Assembly: GCA_963771295.1 (NCBI GenBank)
Contig: CAVYTB010000004.1
Span: 1-64,000 of the forward strand
DNA: 64,000 nt
Source: Acidiferrum sp963771295
Lineage (GTDB): Bacteria; Acidobacteriota; Terriglobia; Acidiferrales; UBA7541
Direction of reading: 5' to 3'
The notes under the pieces are model-generated. The model was not told where the DNA came from, made no database searches, and saw only the letters and a list, made by a program, of their open reading frames with translations. Positions 51,560 through 60,585 of this stretch are shown here, piece by piece (positions within the stretch are counted from its first letter, which is position 1; each line of letters opens with the position of its first letter). Both the position numbers and the translations under genes were made by a program.

Positions 51560-52879
51560 ATGCCCACTCTCGCCCGCAAACTCACCCTCGCCAACTATTT
51601 CGCCCTCGGCTTTGGCACCATGATCGGCACCGGCTGGGTTGTTCTCATGGACGACTGGCTCGCGCGCGGCGGCCCCCTCGGCGCCATGCTCGGCTTCGGC
51701 CTCGCCGGCATCCTTCTTCTTCCCGTCGGCTACATTTACGGTCAATGGGTTCGCCGCCTTCCCGACGCTGCGGGTGAAGCGGCCTACACCGCGCAAGTCT
51801 TTCCTCCGCTCGTCAGTTATTTCACCGGCTGGATCATGCTTCTCGCCTACTTCATCGTCTGCCCATGGGAAGCAGTCGTCGTTGGAAAGCTCGCCGCCTA
51901 CATTTTTCCGCAGCTCGACACCTTCGAACTCTATCGCGTCGCCGGCCAGCCCGTTTTTCTTCCTCGTCTTATGCTCGGCTTGGCGGTCACTCTGCTCCTT
52001 GCCTTCCTCAACTATCGCGGCATCCGCGCTAGCGCCACATTTCAAAGCTGGGCCACCTCCTGTGTCCTCGGCATTTTCCTTCTCCTCGTGCTCATCAGCG
52101 CACGCAGCGGCTCAACCGCAAATCTCAAGCCGCTCTTCAGCCACGCTCCGCTTGCCTCCATCTTTCTGACGCTGCAAATCGTCCCCTACTTCGTCACCGG
52201 TTTTGAATCCGTCCCCAAAGCCGCCGAAGAAGCCCATCCCGGTTTCCCACCGGAGAACTTCTTCAAGGCAATTTCCATGGCTTTGCTCGTCGGTGCTGGC
52301 TTCTATGTTCTCGCCGTAGGCGCGGTCTCTTACATCGCTCCGTGGCAGAGTCTCCTCGGCCGCCGTTTTGCCACTGCCATTGCCTTCGAGCACGGCACCC
52401 ACTCCGTCTGGCTCGTGCGCATAATCCTCGCCATCTGTCTTCTTGCGCTTTTCCAGATCTTCAACGGCAACTTCGTCGCTTCCACTCGCCTCGTTTTCGC
52501 CTTTGGCCGTCGTGGCACCATCCATCCCGCCTTTGCCTCCATTCACCCCAACTACCTCTCGCCCACCGTCGCCATCTTCGGCGTCACCCTTGCCACGCTC
52601 ATCGGATTGCTTCTTGGCGACGCCATCCTCGTTCCCGTCACCGAAGTCGGCTCCATGGCCTCCGCCTTCGGCTGGTTCGCCACATGCCTATCCTTCTTTA
52701 TCATCGAACCCTCTCCTCGCCTGCGCCTCATCGCCACTCTCGGCATCCTCATCTCTCTCCTCTTCATGTTGATAAAGCTGCTCCCCATCATCCCCGGCCA
52801 CTTCTCCCTCGCCGAATGGATCGCCCTCTCCTCCTGGCTAGCAATCGGCCTTCTCCTCCACCACCCCAAAAACTTGTAG
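51560..52879 (+). CDS. APC family amino acid/polyamine permease
   Basis: Integral membrane transporter of 439 residues with about 12 hydrophobic segments. The family start is YFALGFGTMIGTGWVVLMDD, matching the GxG(I/V)GxG signature of the first helix. Other blocks are FVTGFESVPKAAEEAHPGFP, ISMALLVGAGFYVLAVGAVS and FGRRGTIHPAFASIHPNYLS. The substrate is not known; proteins of this subgroup are annotated as amino acid permeases. It ends 246 bp before lgt. Confidence 0.83.
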   Translation: MPTLARKLTLANYFALGFGTMIGTGWVVLMDDWLARGGPLGAMLGFGLAGILLLPVGYIYGQWVRRLPDAAGEAAYTAQVFPPLVSYFTGWIMLLAYFIVCPWEAVVVGKLAAYIFPQLDTFELYRVAGQPVFLPRLMLGLAVTLLLAFLNYRGIRASATFQSWATSCVLGIFLLLVLISARSGSTANLKPLFSHAPLASIFLTLQIVPYFVTGFESVPKAAEEAHPGFPPENFFKAISMALLVGAGFYVLAVGAVSYIAPWQSLLGRRFATAIAFEHGTHSVWLVRIILAICLLALFQIFNGNFVASTRLVFAFGRRGTIHPAFASIHPNYLSPTVAIFGVTLATLIGLLLGDAILVPVTEVGSMASAFGWFATCLSFFIIEPSPRLRLIATLGILISLLFMLIKLLPIIPGHFSLAEWIALSSWLAIGLLLHHPKNL

Positions 52880-52896
52880 CCATTATCTTTTGTAGT

Positions 52897-53041
52897 GGCC
52901 GGCCTTCAGGCTGGTTCCAGAGTTCCTCTGTGCCCTCCGTGTTCTCTGTGGTGAATCACACACTAGCCGAACATCTCAGTTGTCATCCCGACCGCGGAGC
53001 CGCGTCTTCTGCGGCTCGAAGTGGAGGGATCGTGGCAAGAT
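52897..53041. repeat. intergenic repeats: CTTC-loop palindrome and TGTCAT-type repeat
   Basis: GGCCGGCC-TTCA-GGCTGGTT near 52897-52916 is preceded by TGTAGT. At 52981-53041 a TGTCAT repeat follows: TGTCATCCCGACCGCGGAGC, a long inner palindrome (GAGCCGCG/CGCGGCTC-like), then GTGGAGGGATCGTGGCAAG. The tail is identical to that of the copy at 13097. Confidence 0.65.
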
Positions 53042-53125
53042 CTCCACCCAATCTCAATCGTTCCAACCGTCTTTCCTCCCGCCTCTCCTCCCTCATGTAT
53101 ACTTTCCTATGCTCTCTCTCATTCC

Positions 53126-53941
53126 ATGATTCCTTACCTACACCTGGGCCCTCTCCAAATTCCCACTTTCGGCCTCATGGTCGCTCTCGCCCTCATTGTC
53201 GCTGCCTACATTCTTCACGCCGATTTCGTCCGCCGCGGCCTGAAAGCCGACGCCTTCACCATGATCACCATCGCCGGCATTGCCGGCATCGCTGGCGCCA
53301 AGCTCTACCATCTCCTTGAATCTCCCGCCGAATTTTTTGCCAATCCCATCGCGCTGATCTTCACTCGCTACGGCTTTGCCTGGTTCGGTGGATTCCTCGG
53401 CGGCTTCGGCGCCATGCTTTATCTCGGCCATCGCGACAAACTCCCCTTCTGGCAATTCCTCGACGCCTGCACTCCCGCCGCGTCGTTCGGTTACGCCATT
53501 GGTCGTATCGGCTGCTTTCTTTCCGGAGATGGTGACTATGGCAGGCCCACCAATCTTCCCTGGGGCATGAGCTTTCCCAACGGCGTCGTTCCCACCACGC
53601 AAACCTGCGTCGAGTGGGGCTCCTCCGCAAATTGCAAGGTTCATCCCGCGCCGCTTTACGAACTCTTCATCTGGTCCGCCATCGGCGCGCTGCTCTGGTA
53701 CCTCGGCTCACGTTGGCTTCGCAATCCTAAATCCGCCGGTCTGCTCTTCGCTCTCTACCTTATTCTTACCGGCATCGCTCGCTTCCTCGTCGAAATCGTC
53801 CGCATCAACCCTCGTTCCTTCTTCGGCATGTCCAATGCCCAAACCGCCAGCGTCCTCTCCGTCGCAGCCGGCCTGATCCTGTTCGTCTGGCTCCCAACCA
53901 GGCCCCAGCCCAATCCCGCAAAATCCAAATCCCGCACCTGA
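53126..53941 (+). CDS. lgt: prolipoprotein diacylglyceryl transferase
   Basis: Inner-membrane enzyme of 271 residues that transfers diacylglycerol from phosphatidylglycerol to the lobe Cys of prolipoproteins. It begins YLHLGPLQIPTFGLMVALAL with the usual first helix, then GAKLYHLLE, and the signature ASFGYAIGRIGCFLSGDGDYGRPTNLPWGM is visible across residues about 119-148. Near the C-terminus PAPLYELFIW and FLVEIVRINPR match the family. ATG 53126 is chosen by homology; the ribosome site is weak. A TATACT at 53098 is a possible -10. Confidence 0.9.
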   Translation: MIPYLHLGPLQIPTFGLMVALALIVAAYILHADFVRRGLKADAFTMITIAGIAGIAGAKLYHLLESPAEFFANPIALIFTRYGFAWFGGFLGGFGAMLYLGHRDKLPFWQFLDACTPAASFGYAIGRIGCFLSGDGDYGRPTNLPWGMSFPNGVVPTTQTCVEWGSSANCKVHPAPLYELFIWSAIGALLWYLGSRWLRNPKSAGLLFALYLILTGIARFLVEIVRINPRSFFGMSNAQTASVLSVAAGLILFVWLPTRPQPNPAKSKSRT

Positions 53942-54323
53942 CGCGCCACTGCGCAGGCCCCTCGCCATTTCCGAATTTCTTAATGTAGCGCTGGCTTTTA
54001 TGCTAGCCAGTGTCAACCCAGCAAATTCGTGGAGTGGGCGTTTTATACAGCGGGAAGCGTCTTTGAAGCGCGGGAGCTTGCTCCCGCTTTTGCTGTTGAA
54101 CCGTTACTCGAAAGTTCAGTTCGGAAGCGTTACAAACTGCCAAAAGCGGCGGCGAGCCGCCGCACTCTCGAAGGAGTAGAGGATACCGTTTCGCGGTGGT
54201 CCATTCTTGCCGTCTCGTTTTTGCGGCAAGCGGGAGCTCCTGGCTTCTTGTTACCTGACCACAAAAGGAGAGGATCCTCCGAGATGACAGCTCCACTGGT
54301 CGCTGGTAACCGGTCGCTAATCC
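53942..54323. repeat. 382-bp repeat-rich region between lgt and aconitase
   Basis: No gene. It contains CTGGCTTTTATGCTAGCCAG (53991-54010), GCGGGAGC-TT-GCTCCCGC-TTTT (54070-54091), GCGGCGGC-GA-GCCGCCGC (54147-54164), and further partial copies. The genes on both sides converge here. Confidence 0.6.
54070..54091 (+). terminator. terminator-like hairpin after lgt
   Basis: A perfect 8-bp stem, GCGGGAGC/GCTCCCGC, with a 2-base loop and TTTT after it. It could end the lgt transcript, or be one of the local palindromic repeats. Confidence 0.4.
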
Positions 54324-56993
54324 CTACTCCAGCAAATTCCGCAACACATACTGCAAAATCCCGCCATGCTGGTAGTAGGACAGTTCCTCCGGCGTATCCA
54401 CGCGCACCGTCGCCGCGAACTTCTTCTCTTTTCCGTCCGCCGATTTCGCTCTTACCATCACATCACCTCGCGGAGCCATCGAAGCTACTCCTTCGATCTC
54501 AAACACTTCGTTGCCCGTCAGCCCCAGCGTTTCGCGCGTTTCCCCTTGCTTGAACTCCAGCGGCAGCACGCCCATGCCAACCAAGTTGCTTCGGTGAATG
54601 CGCTCGAAGCTTTCTGCAATTACCGCGCGCACGCCCAGTAATCGTGTCCCTTTTGCTGCCCAGTCGCGCGATGATCCCGATCCATATTCTTTTCTTGCAA
54701 GCACCACCAGCGGCACTCCCTCTTCGCGATACTTCACCGCGGCGTCGTAGATGAACATTTTCTCGCCGTCCGGCAAATGCAATGTCCAGCTTCCCTCCGT
54801 GCCCGGCGCAAGCTGGTTGCGCAGCCGGATATTCGCAAACGTGCCGCGCATCATCACTTCATGGTTTCCGCGCCGTGCCCCATACGAATTGAATTCATGC
54901 GGCTTCACGCCATGCCCAATTAAATATTTTCCCGCGGGCGAATCCACCGCAATCGAGCCCGCCGGTGAAATGTGATCAGTAGTCACGCTGTCGCCCAGCA
55001 CCGCCAGAACCCGCGCTCCGTGAATGTCCGCCAGCGGCGCCGGCTTTTTCGGCATGTTCTCGAAGTACGGCGGCAGCTTGATGTACGTCGAACTCGCATC
55101 CCACTGATAAAGGTCGCCCTCTGGAACCGGCATCGCTTTCCAGTGCGCGTCGCCTTCAAACACCTCGCTGTACGTTTTGCGGTACTGCTCCTTGGTCACC
55201 GCCGAGCGCACCGTCGTTTCCACTTCCTGCGCCGTCGGCCAAATGTCCCGCAGGTAAACGGGCTTCCCAGCCGAATCGTTGCCCAGAGGTTCGGTGGTCA
55301 GGTCCATGTCCATACGTCCCGCAAGCGCATACGCCACCACCAGCGGCGGCGACGCCAGATAATTCGCGCGCACCAACGGATGTACGCGTCCTTCAAAGTT
55401 GCGGTTTCCGCTCAGCACTGCCACCGCCACCATGTTGTTTTCTTTAATCGCCGCGCCAATCGGATCCGGCAGCGGTCCGCTGTTCCCGATGCACGTTGTG
55501 CAGCCATAGCCAACCAGGTGAAATTTCAATTTTTCCAAATAGCTCATCAATCCCGCTGCATTCAGATAATCGGTAACCACCTTGGATCCCGGCGCCAGGC
55601 TGGTCTTCACCCATGGCTTCACTTGCAAGCCGCGTTCAACGGCTTTCTTTGCCAGCAGACCCGCACCCAGCATCAACGACGGATTCGATGTATTCGTGCA
55701 GCTCGTAATCGCCGCAATCACCACCGCGCCGCTCGACAGGTCAAATTCATCTCCGTTATTTTTCACCGCAACGTGCTTCGCGGGCTGACCTTCCACCACT
55801 TTCGTGAACGACGACTTCGCATTTTTCAGCGCCACGCGATCCTGTGGACGCTTCGGTCCCGCCAGCGTCGCTTCGATGCTCCCCAGATCGAGTTCCAAAA
55901 CATCGCTGTACGCTGGATCCGGCGTCTTGTCTGTCCGGAACAGCATCTGCTCCTTGCAATATGCTTCCACCAGAGCGATTTGTTCTCCCGATCGCGCCGT
56001 GAACCGCAAATATGCCAGCGTTTCGTTGTCCACCGGAAAGAATCCCATCGTTGCGCCGTACTCCGGCGCCATATTCGCAATGGTCGCGCGGTCGGGCACG
56101 CTCAAGCTCGTCAAACCTGAGCCAAAGAATTCCACGAACTTCCCCACGACGCCTTTCTTCCGCAGGATCTCCGTCACCGTCAGCACCAGGTCCGTTGCCG
56201 TCGTTCCTTCTTTCAAACGTCCGTGCAACTTGAACCCGACCACCTGTGGTACCAGCATCGACAGTGGCTGGCCCAGCATTGCGGCCTCTGCTTCAATTCC
56301 GCCAACGCCCCACCCGAACACTCCCAGCGAATTCACCATGGTTGTGTGCGAGTCCGTCCCCACTAGCGAATCCGGAAACGCTTCCAGCCGGTTGCCATTT
56401 GGCATCGAGCAAACTACCCGCGCCAGAAATTCGATGTTCACCTGGTGGCAGATGCCCGTGTCCGGCGGCACTACCTTGAAATTGCGAAATGCCGTCTGTC
56501 CCCATCGCAAGAACCCATATCGCTCCACATTGCGCTGAAATTCCAGTTCCGCATTCAACCCAAACGAATTCGCCCCGCCAAAGCTGTCCACTTGCACCGA
56601 GTGATCGATCACCAGCTCTGCCGGAAACAGCGGATTGATGCGCTTCGGATTTCCGCCCATCTTGTGCATTGCTTCGCGCATTGTCGCCAGATCCACAATC
56701 GCCGGCACCCCGGTAAAATCCTGCAGCAGAATGCGCGCCGGCATGAACGCGATTTCTTTTTCCGGCCCGTTCGGCGTCCACTTCGCCAGCGATTTGATGT
56801 CCTCTGGGTGCACAAATCGCCCGTCCTCAAATCGCAGCAGATTTTCCAGCAAGATGCGGAGAGAAAAGGGAAGTTTCTCGATGTGGCTCAGGCCTTGCTC
56901 TTCCAGTTTTTCCAGGCGCTGAATCTCGAATACTTGCGCCCCCACATTCAGTTTGTCGCGTGTACCGAAGGAATTCGTTGCGGAGATGGGCAT
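54324..56993 (-). CDS. acnA: aconitate hydratase A
   Basis: TCA-cycle enzyme of about 889 residues interconverting citrate and isocitrate with a [4Fe-4S] cluster; AcnA can also bind RNA. The cluster ligands are in ITSCTNTSNPSLM (about residue 434) and GCTTCIGNSGPLPDP (about 499-502). Other motifs are LQDFTGVPAIVDLATMR, GTDSHTTMVNSLGVFGWGVGG near residue 200, and YGSGSSRDWAAKGT in the swivel domain. Three ATG codons lie near the N-terminus (57014, 57002, 56993); I prefer 56993 with AAAGGA eight bases upstream. The gene is divergent from the radical SAM gene. Confidence 0.92.
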   Translation of the reverse strand: MPISATNSFGTRDKLNVGAQVFEIQRLEKLEEQGLSHIEKLPFSLRILLENLLRFEDGRFVHPEDIKSLAKWTPNGPEKEIAFMPARILLQDFTGVPAIVDLATMREAMHKMGGNPKRINPLFPAELVIDHSVQVDSFGGANSFGLNAELEFQRNVERYGFLRWGQTAFRNFKVVPPDTGICHQVNIEFLARVVCSMPNGNRLEAFPDSLVGTDSHTTMVNSLGVFGWGVGGIEAEAAMLGQPLSMLVPQVVGFKLHGRLKEGTTATDLVLTVTEILRKKGVVGKFVEFFGSGLTSLSVPDRATIANMAPEYGATMGFFPVDNETLAYLRFTARSGEQIALVEAYCKEQMLFRTDKTPDPAYSDVLELDLGSIEATLAGPKRPQDRVALKNAKSSFTKVVEGQPAKHVAVKNNGDEFDLSSGAVVIAAITSCTNTSNPSLMLGAGLLAKKAVERGLQVKPWVKTSLAPGSKVVTDYLNAAGLMSYLEKLKFHLVGYGCTTCIGNSGPLPDPIGAAIKENNMVAVAVLSGNRNFEGRVHPLVRANYLASPPLVVAYALAGRMDMDLTTEPLGNDSAGKPVYLRDIWPTAQEVETTVRSAVTKEQYRKTYSEVFEGDAHWKAMPVPEGDLYQWDASSTYIKLPPYFENMPKKPAPLADIHGARVLAVLGDSVTTDHISPAGSIAVDSPAGKYLIGHGVKPHEFNSYGARRGNHEVMMRGTFANIRLRNQLAPGTEGSWTLHLPDGEKMFIYDAAVKYREEGVPLVVLARKEYGSGSSRDWAAKGTRLLGVRAVIAESFERIHRSNLVGMGVLPLEFKQGETRETLGLTGNEVFEIEGVASMAPRGDVMVRAKSADGKEKKFAATVRVDTPEELSYYQHGGILQYVLRNLLE

Positions 56994-57062
56994 TCCATAC
57001 ATCCTTTCAGACAATTATTGAGCTTCTATAATAACCGAAATCGTGGCGCCTCGCGGAGCCGC

Positions 57063-57068
57063 TATAAT
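57063..57068 (+). promoter_or_regulatory. -10 box candidate for the radical SAM gene
   Basis: A perfect TATAAT lies 8 bases before the GTG start at 57077, so transcription would begin at or just before the start codon, giving a leaderless or nearly leaderless mRNA. No convincing -35 box is seen. Confidence 0.35.
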
Positions 57069-57076
57069 GGTTCATC

Positions 57077-58522
57077 GTGAAGATTGTTCTTATCTCAACC
57101 TACGAGATGGGTCGCCAACCTTTTGGACTGGCTTCGCCTGCTGCATGGTTGCGGCAGCGCGAGCACCACGTCACCTGCCTGGACCTTTCGCGTGACCCGC
57201 TGAATGAACAAGCGGTACGCGAAGCCGGCCTCATCGCTTTTTATGCGCCAATGCACACCGCAACTCGGCTCATTCTTCAATTGTTGGAGCCGCTCCGCCG
57301 CATGAATCCCAACGCGCATCTCTGCGCTTACGGTTTGTACGCAAAGCTCACTGCGGAGAGTTTTGCCGCGCACGGCGTGAACAGCCTCTTCGGCGGTGAA
57401 TTCGAACAAGGGCTTGTGGATCTGGCGGAGCGCCTCTCCGGCTCGGCCGCGCTTCTTCCGGTTGATTCCCTCGATTCAAGCGTCTCACTCGCTCGCTTGC
57501 AGTTTCAGACTCCCGATCGCGACGGTTTGCCGCCACTCCGTTCCTACGCGCATTTGGTTTTGCCAAACGGAGAACATCGCGTCGCGGGTTACACCGAAGC
57601 GAGCCGCGGCTGCAAGCACCTTTGCCGCCATTGTCCGATCGTTCCGGTATACAACGGCGTCTTTCGCATCGTCGATCGCGAAGTCGTACTCGCGGACATC
57701 CGCCAGCAGGTTGCCGCCGGCGCGCAGCACATCACGTTCGGCGATCCTGACTTCTTCAATGGCGTCGGTCACGCCCTCCCGCTCGTGGAAAACTTGCATC
57801 GCGAATTCCCGCAGCTCACCTACGACGTCACCATCAAGGTCGAGCATCTCCTGAAGCATCTGGACATGTTACCCACCCTGCGAGAAACCGGATGCCTATT
57901 CATTGTTTCCGCCGTGGAGTCGCTCGACGATGCCACGCTCCAGAATCTCCAGAAGAATCACACGCGCGACGATTTCTTTCGCGTTGTCGACGAATGCCGC
58001 CGCGCCGCCATTATTCTGCAACCCACATTCGTACCCTTCACGCCGTGGACCACCTTCGCTCAATACCTTGACCTGCTCGAGCAGTTGCAGCGCCTCGAAT
58101 TAATCGAAGCAGTTGCACCGATCCAACTGGGAATCCGCTTGTTGATTCCGCCCTCCTCCAAACTGTTCGAGTTGGAAGAAATTCGCAAACTCGTGGGTCC
58201 ATTTGATGCCCAGGCGTTGGTTTATCCCTGGAAAAACGCGAATCCGGCCGTTGACGCCCTCGCCGAAGAAGTGCAGGACATTGTTGCCACCAGCGAAAAA
58301 TTGAAACGCGGCCGCGCCGCAATATTCCAGCGAATCTGGCGCGCCGCCAGTCTTGCCGCTGGCTCCTCCACCGATGAACCGTCGCTGCCGCTGCTCTCTT
58401 CCCGCGCCACCGTTCCGTATCTCAACGAGCCTTGGTACTGTTGAGCAGAGCCTACGCGGGACCAGTTGGTCCCCATCGCAAAAGCCAAAGAAGCCGTCCG
58501 CCAGGCCGAAACGTTTGTCTGA
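57077..58522 (+). CDS. CUAEP-tail radical SAM selenoprotein (internal TGA read as selenocysteine)
   Basis: Radical SAM enzyme of 481 residues if the TGA at 58442-58444 is decoded as selenocysteine (residue 456). The N-terminal 140 residues look like a B12-binding-type domain (IVLISTYEMGRQPFGLASPA). The radical SAM [4Fe-4S] motif is CKHLCRHC, Cys179, 183, 186, followed by ITFGDPDFFNG. A conventional stop would end the protein at EPWYC. The frame instead continues as AEPTRDQLVPIAKAK and ends at TGA 58520, giving the tail motif C-U-A-E-P. I recall a radical SAM family named for exactly this CUAEP/CCAEP tail, in which U is Sec or Cys. A hairpin GGGACC-AGTT-GGTCCC at 58458-58473 is placed like a bacterial SECIS. 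An ATP-grasp gene follows 38 bp later. The start is GTG 57077. Reaction unknown. Confidence 0.82.
58445..58480 (+). promoter_or_regulatory. candidate bacterial SECIS element
   Basis: Thirteen bases after the in-frame TGA a perfect 6-bp stem GGGACC (58458-58463) / GGTCCC (58468-58473) closes the loop AGTT, with G as second base. An A-T pair could extend the stem. The distance from TGA to the loop is about 19 bases, as in known bacterial SECIS hairpins read by SelB. Confidence 0.6.
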
Positions 58523-58560
58523 TTGGATTTGTGCGAGAATGAATTCGAACGCATAACCCT

Positions 58561-59874
58561 ATGAACACGCGCAAACGCCTCCTGCTCTTCGCCACAAAAC
58601 TCGGCTACCAAACGCGCATGTTCAACGCTGCCGCGCAAAAGCTCGGCGTTGACCTGGCTTTCATCACCGATCGCTGCAATCGCCTCGACGATCCTTGGAA
58701 CGACCACGCGATTGGCGTTCACTTCGAGAACCCCGAGACCGCGGCACATTCCGTCCTGCAAGCTCAACGCGACTTACCCGTTGACGGCGTCCTCGCGCTC
58801 GGCGATCGTCCGAGTCCCACCGCGGCTTACGTCGCCCGCTCCCTCGGAATCCTGCACAACCATCCGGCCAGTGTTGAAGCGTGCCGCAACAAACTCCGCA
58901 TGCGCGAAGTTCTGCGCGATGCTGGCCTTCCTGTTCCGCCGTTTCGCAGCGTCGCGTTGCACCCTCTCCCCGAGCCGGCTTTGCTGGGCATCGCGTTTCC
59001 CTGCGTACTTAAGCCTCTTTCGCTTTCCGCCAGCCAGGGAGTTGTGCGCGCCAACAATCGCGAAGAGTTTCTCGCCGGCACAACTCGCTTGAAGCATCTG
59101 CTCGAATCACCGGAAATTCGCGCCACTCATGAACCTGGCCTCGATCACATGCTCGTCGAAAGCTATCTTCCGGGCAGGGAAGTGGCCGTCGAGGGACTCG
59201 TCACCGAAGGTGAACCGCGCATTCTGGCCATTTTTGACAAGCCCGATCCTCTCGAGGGTCCATACTTCGAGGAAACGATCTACGTCACTCCGTCGCGCTT
59301 GCCGGCCCACGAGCAACATGCCATCCAAAAATCTTTCCTGGATTCCGTTCGCTCCCTGGGACTAACCCACGGACCGGTTCACGCCGAGTTTCGCTTGAAC
59401 GATCAGGGTGTATGGCCCATTGAACTGGCCCCGCGCCCGATCGGCGGACTCTGCGCGCAAGCTTTACGTTTCAAAATCTCGGACACGACGGAAACCATTG
59501 GTCTGGAAGAACTGCTGTTGCGCCACGCCCTCAATCTGCCCGGCGCCATCGCGTCGCGCGAGTCTGCCGCGTCGGGCGTCATGATGATCCCAGTCCCGCA
59601 CAGCGGAATTCTGGAACGAATCGATGGGAAAGAAGAGGCCAGGCGCGTCGCGGGCATCACCGGTCTGGAAATTACCGCGCGACTCCACGACTACATCGCC
59701 GCATGGCCGGAAGGTTCAAGCTACCTGGGCTTTCTCTTCGCGCACGCCAATGATCCGGCCAGCGTCGAAGCATCCTTACGCCAAGCCCACGCCAAACTGC
59801 ATTTCACGCTGACGCCCCGTCTTCCCGTCGAACATCCTCTAGCGCGAAAAGCCCAAGCCCCTCAACACGAGTAG
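58561..59874 (+). CDS. ATP-grasp domain protein
   Basis: ATP-dependent carboxylate-amine or -thiol ligase of 437 residues, cytoplasmic. The first 110 residues are a Rossmann-like preATP-grasp part (RLLLFATKLGYQTRMFNAAA, VDGVLALGDRPSPTAAYVAR). The ATP-grasp core has NHPASVEACRNKLRMREVL, FPCVLKPLSLSASQGVVRAN, VESYLPGREVAVEGLV and HAEFRLNDQGVWPIELAPRP, with the Mg-binding E and N/R-type residues in the last block. It resembles L-amino-acid ligase and carnosine-synthase-like groups. It follows the CUAEP-tail radical SAM gene by 38 bp and is almost certainly in its operon; the pair could make and activate a small metabolite or peptide. Confidence 0.83.
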   Translation: MNTRKRLLLFATKLGYQTRMFNAAAQKLGVDLAFITDRCNRLDDPWNDHAIGVHFENPETAAHSVLQAQRDLPVDGVLALGDRPSPTAAYVARSLGILHNHPASVEACRNKLRMREVLRDAGLPVPPFRSVALHPLPEPALLGIAFPCVLKPLSLSASQGVVRANNREEFLAGTTRLKHLLESPEIRATHEPGLDHMLVESYLPGREVAVEGLVTEGEPRILAIFDKPDPLEGPYFEETIYVTPSRLPAHEQHAIQKSFLDSVRSLGLTHGPVHAEFRLNDQGVWPIELAPRPIGGLCAQALRFKISDTTETIGLEELLLRHALNLPGAIASRESAASGVMMIPVPHSGILERIDGKEEARRVAGITGLEITARLHDYIAAWPEGSSYLGFLFAHANDPASVEASLRQAHAKLHFTLTPRLPVEHPLARKAQAPQHE

Positions 59875-59914
59875 CAATGGAAGGTCTAGGTATAGAAGGT
59901 CTCGGATAACCAGT

Positions 59915-59942
59915 TGTCATCCCGAGCGAAGCGAGGGATCTG
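59915..59942. repeat. TGTCAT-type intergenic repeat (short form)
   Basis: TGTCATCCCGAGCGAAGCGA-GGGATCTG: the shortest version of the family, with GCGAAGCG as inner unit and no extra palindrome. Further down (59960-60010) are degenerate CTTCC/GGCGGG motifs of the CTTC-loop type. Confidence 0.65.
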
Positions 59943-60067
59943 CTTTTCTCTTAACCTTGTACCGGCGTCTTCCAAGGCGGGCCTTCTTGCCGCCTCCACC
60001 GTAACTCCGGCCTTCCGACAATCTCAACTCACAATTTAAGTAAGCCTATCGCAGTGAAAGGCGCCTT

Positions 60068-60400
60068 CTACCCTTTGGCCTTCGGCGGCATGTAGCCTTC
60101 CGGCAATTTCGCGCCTTCACCAAAAAAGAACTGTTCCATCTGCTCTTCCATTATCTTCTGGGAATTCGGATCGAGCGGGTTCAGGCGATATTCGTTCATG
60201 ATCATCTTGGAATGCTCCAACCACAGCTTCCACGCATCCTTCGACACGTTCTCGTACACGCGCTTGCCGATTTCGCCTTTCCACGGCACGCGGTCCAGTC
60301 CCGGCAACTCTTTCCCGAACTTCACACACTGCACCATTCGCGTTCCCGGCTTTACCGGTTCGCTCGGTGCGGGCTTCGGGTCGCAGCTATCGTTTGCCAT
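60068..60400 (-). CDS. yggX: Fe(2+)-trafficking / oxidative damage protection protein YggX
   Basis: Small cytosolic protein of 110 residues. The family core VQCVKFGKELPGLDRVPWKG, then RVYENVSKDAWKLWLEHSKM and NEYRLNPLDPNSQKIMEEQM, matches YggX almost throughout. YggX protects Fe-S enzymes from oxidative damage. It has about 20 extra N-terminal residues (MANDSCDPKPAPSEP) with one additional Cys. ATG 60400 is used because GGAGGA is placed six bases upstream. It is divergent from the HAD gene. Confidence 0.9.
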   Translation of the reverse strand: MANDSCDPKPAPSEPVKPGTRMVQCVKFGKELPGLDRVPWKGEIGKRVYENVSKDAWKLWLEHSKMIMNEYRLNPLDPNSQKIMEEQMEQFFFGEGAKLPEGYMPPKAKG

Positions 60401-60585
60401 GCATTCCTCCCACCAACCTTCATTCTCCGCCAGCGCATCCATTCGTTGCAAGGTGACGCGGGGCTAATGCGCGAGCGCTATTGTGACACGTTCCCGGCGC
60501 TCAGGTGTCCTCCGCATTCATCTTTTTCTCTTCCGTCCCGCCAGAACTTCTGGTATTTCTCTATGGCTTCTCTTGGAGACCCCTC

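Noticed and set aside
52342..53319. 325-codon plus-strand frame spanning the permease end and lgt start
   Set aside because: It overlaps two well-supported genes in another frame and has a His/Pro/Ser-rich composition typical of off-frame reading.
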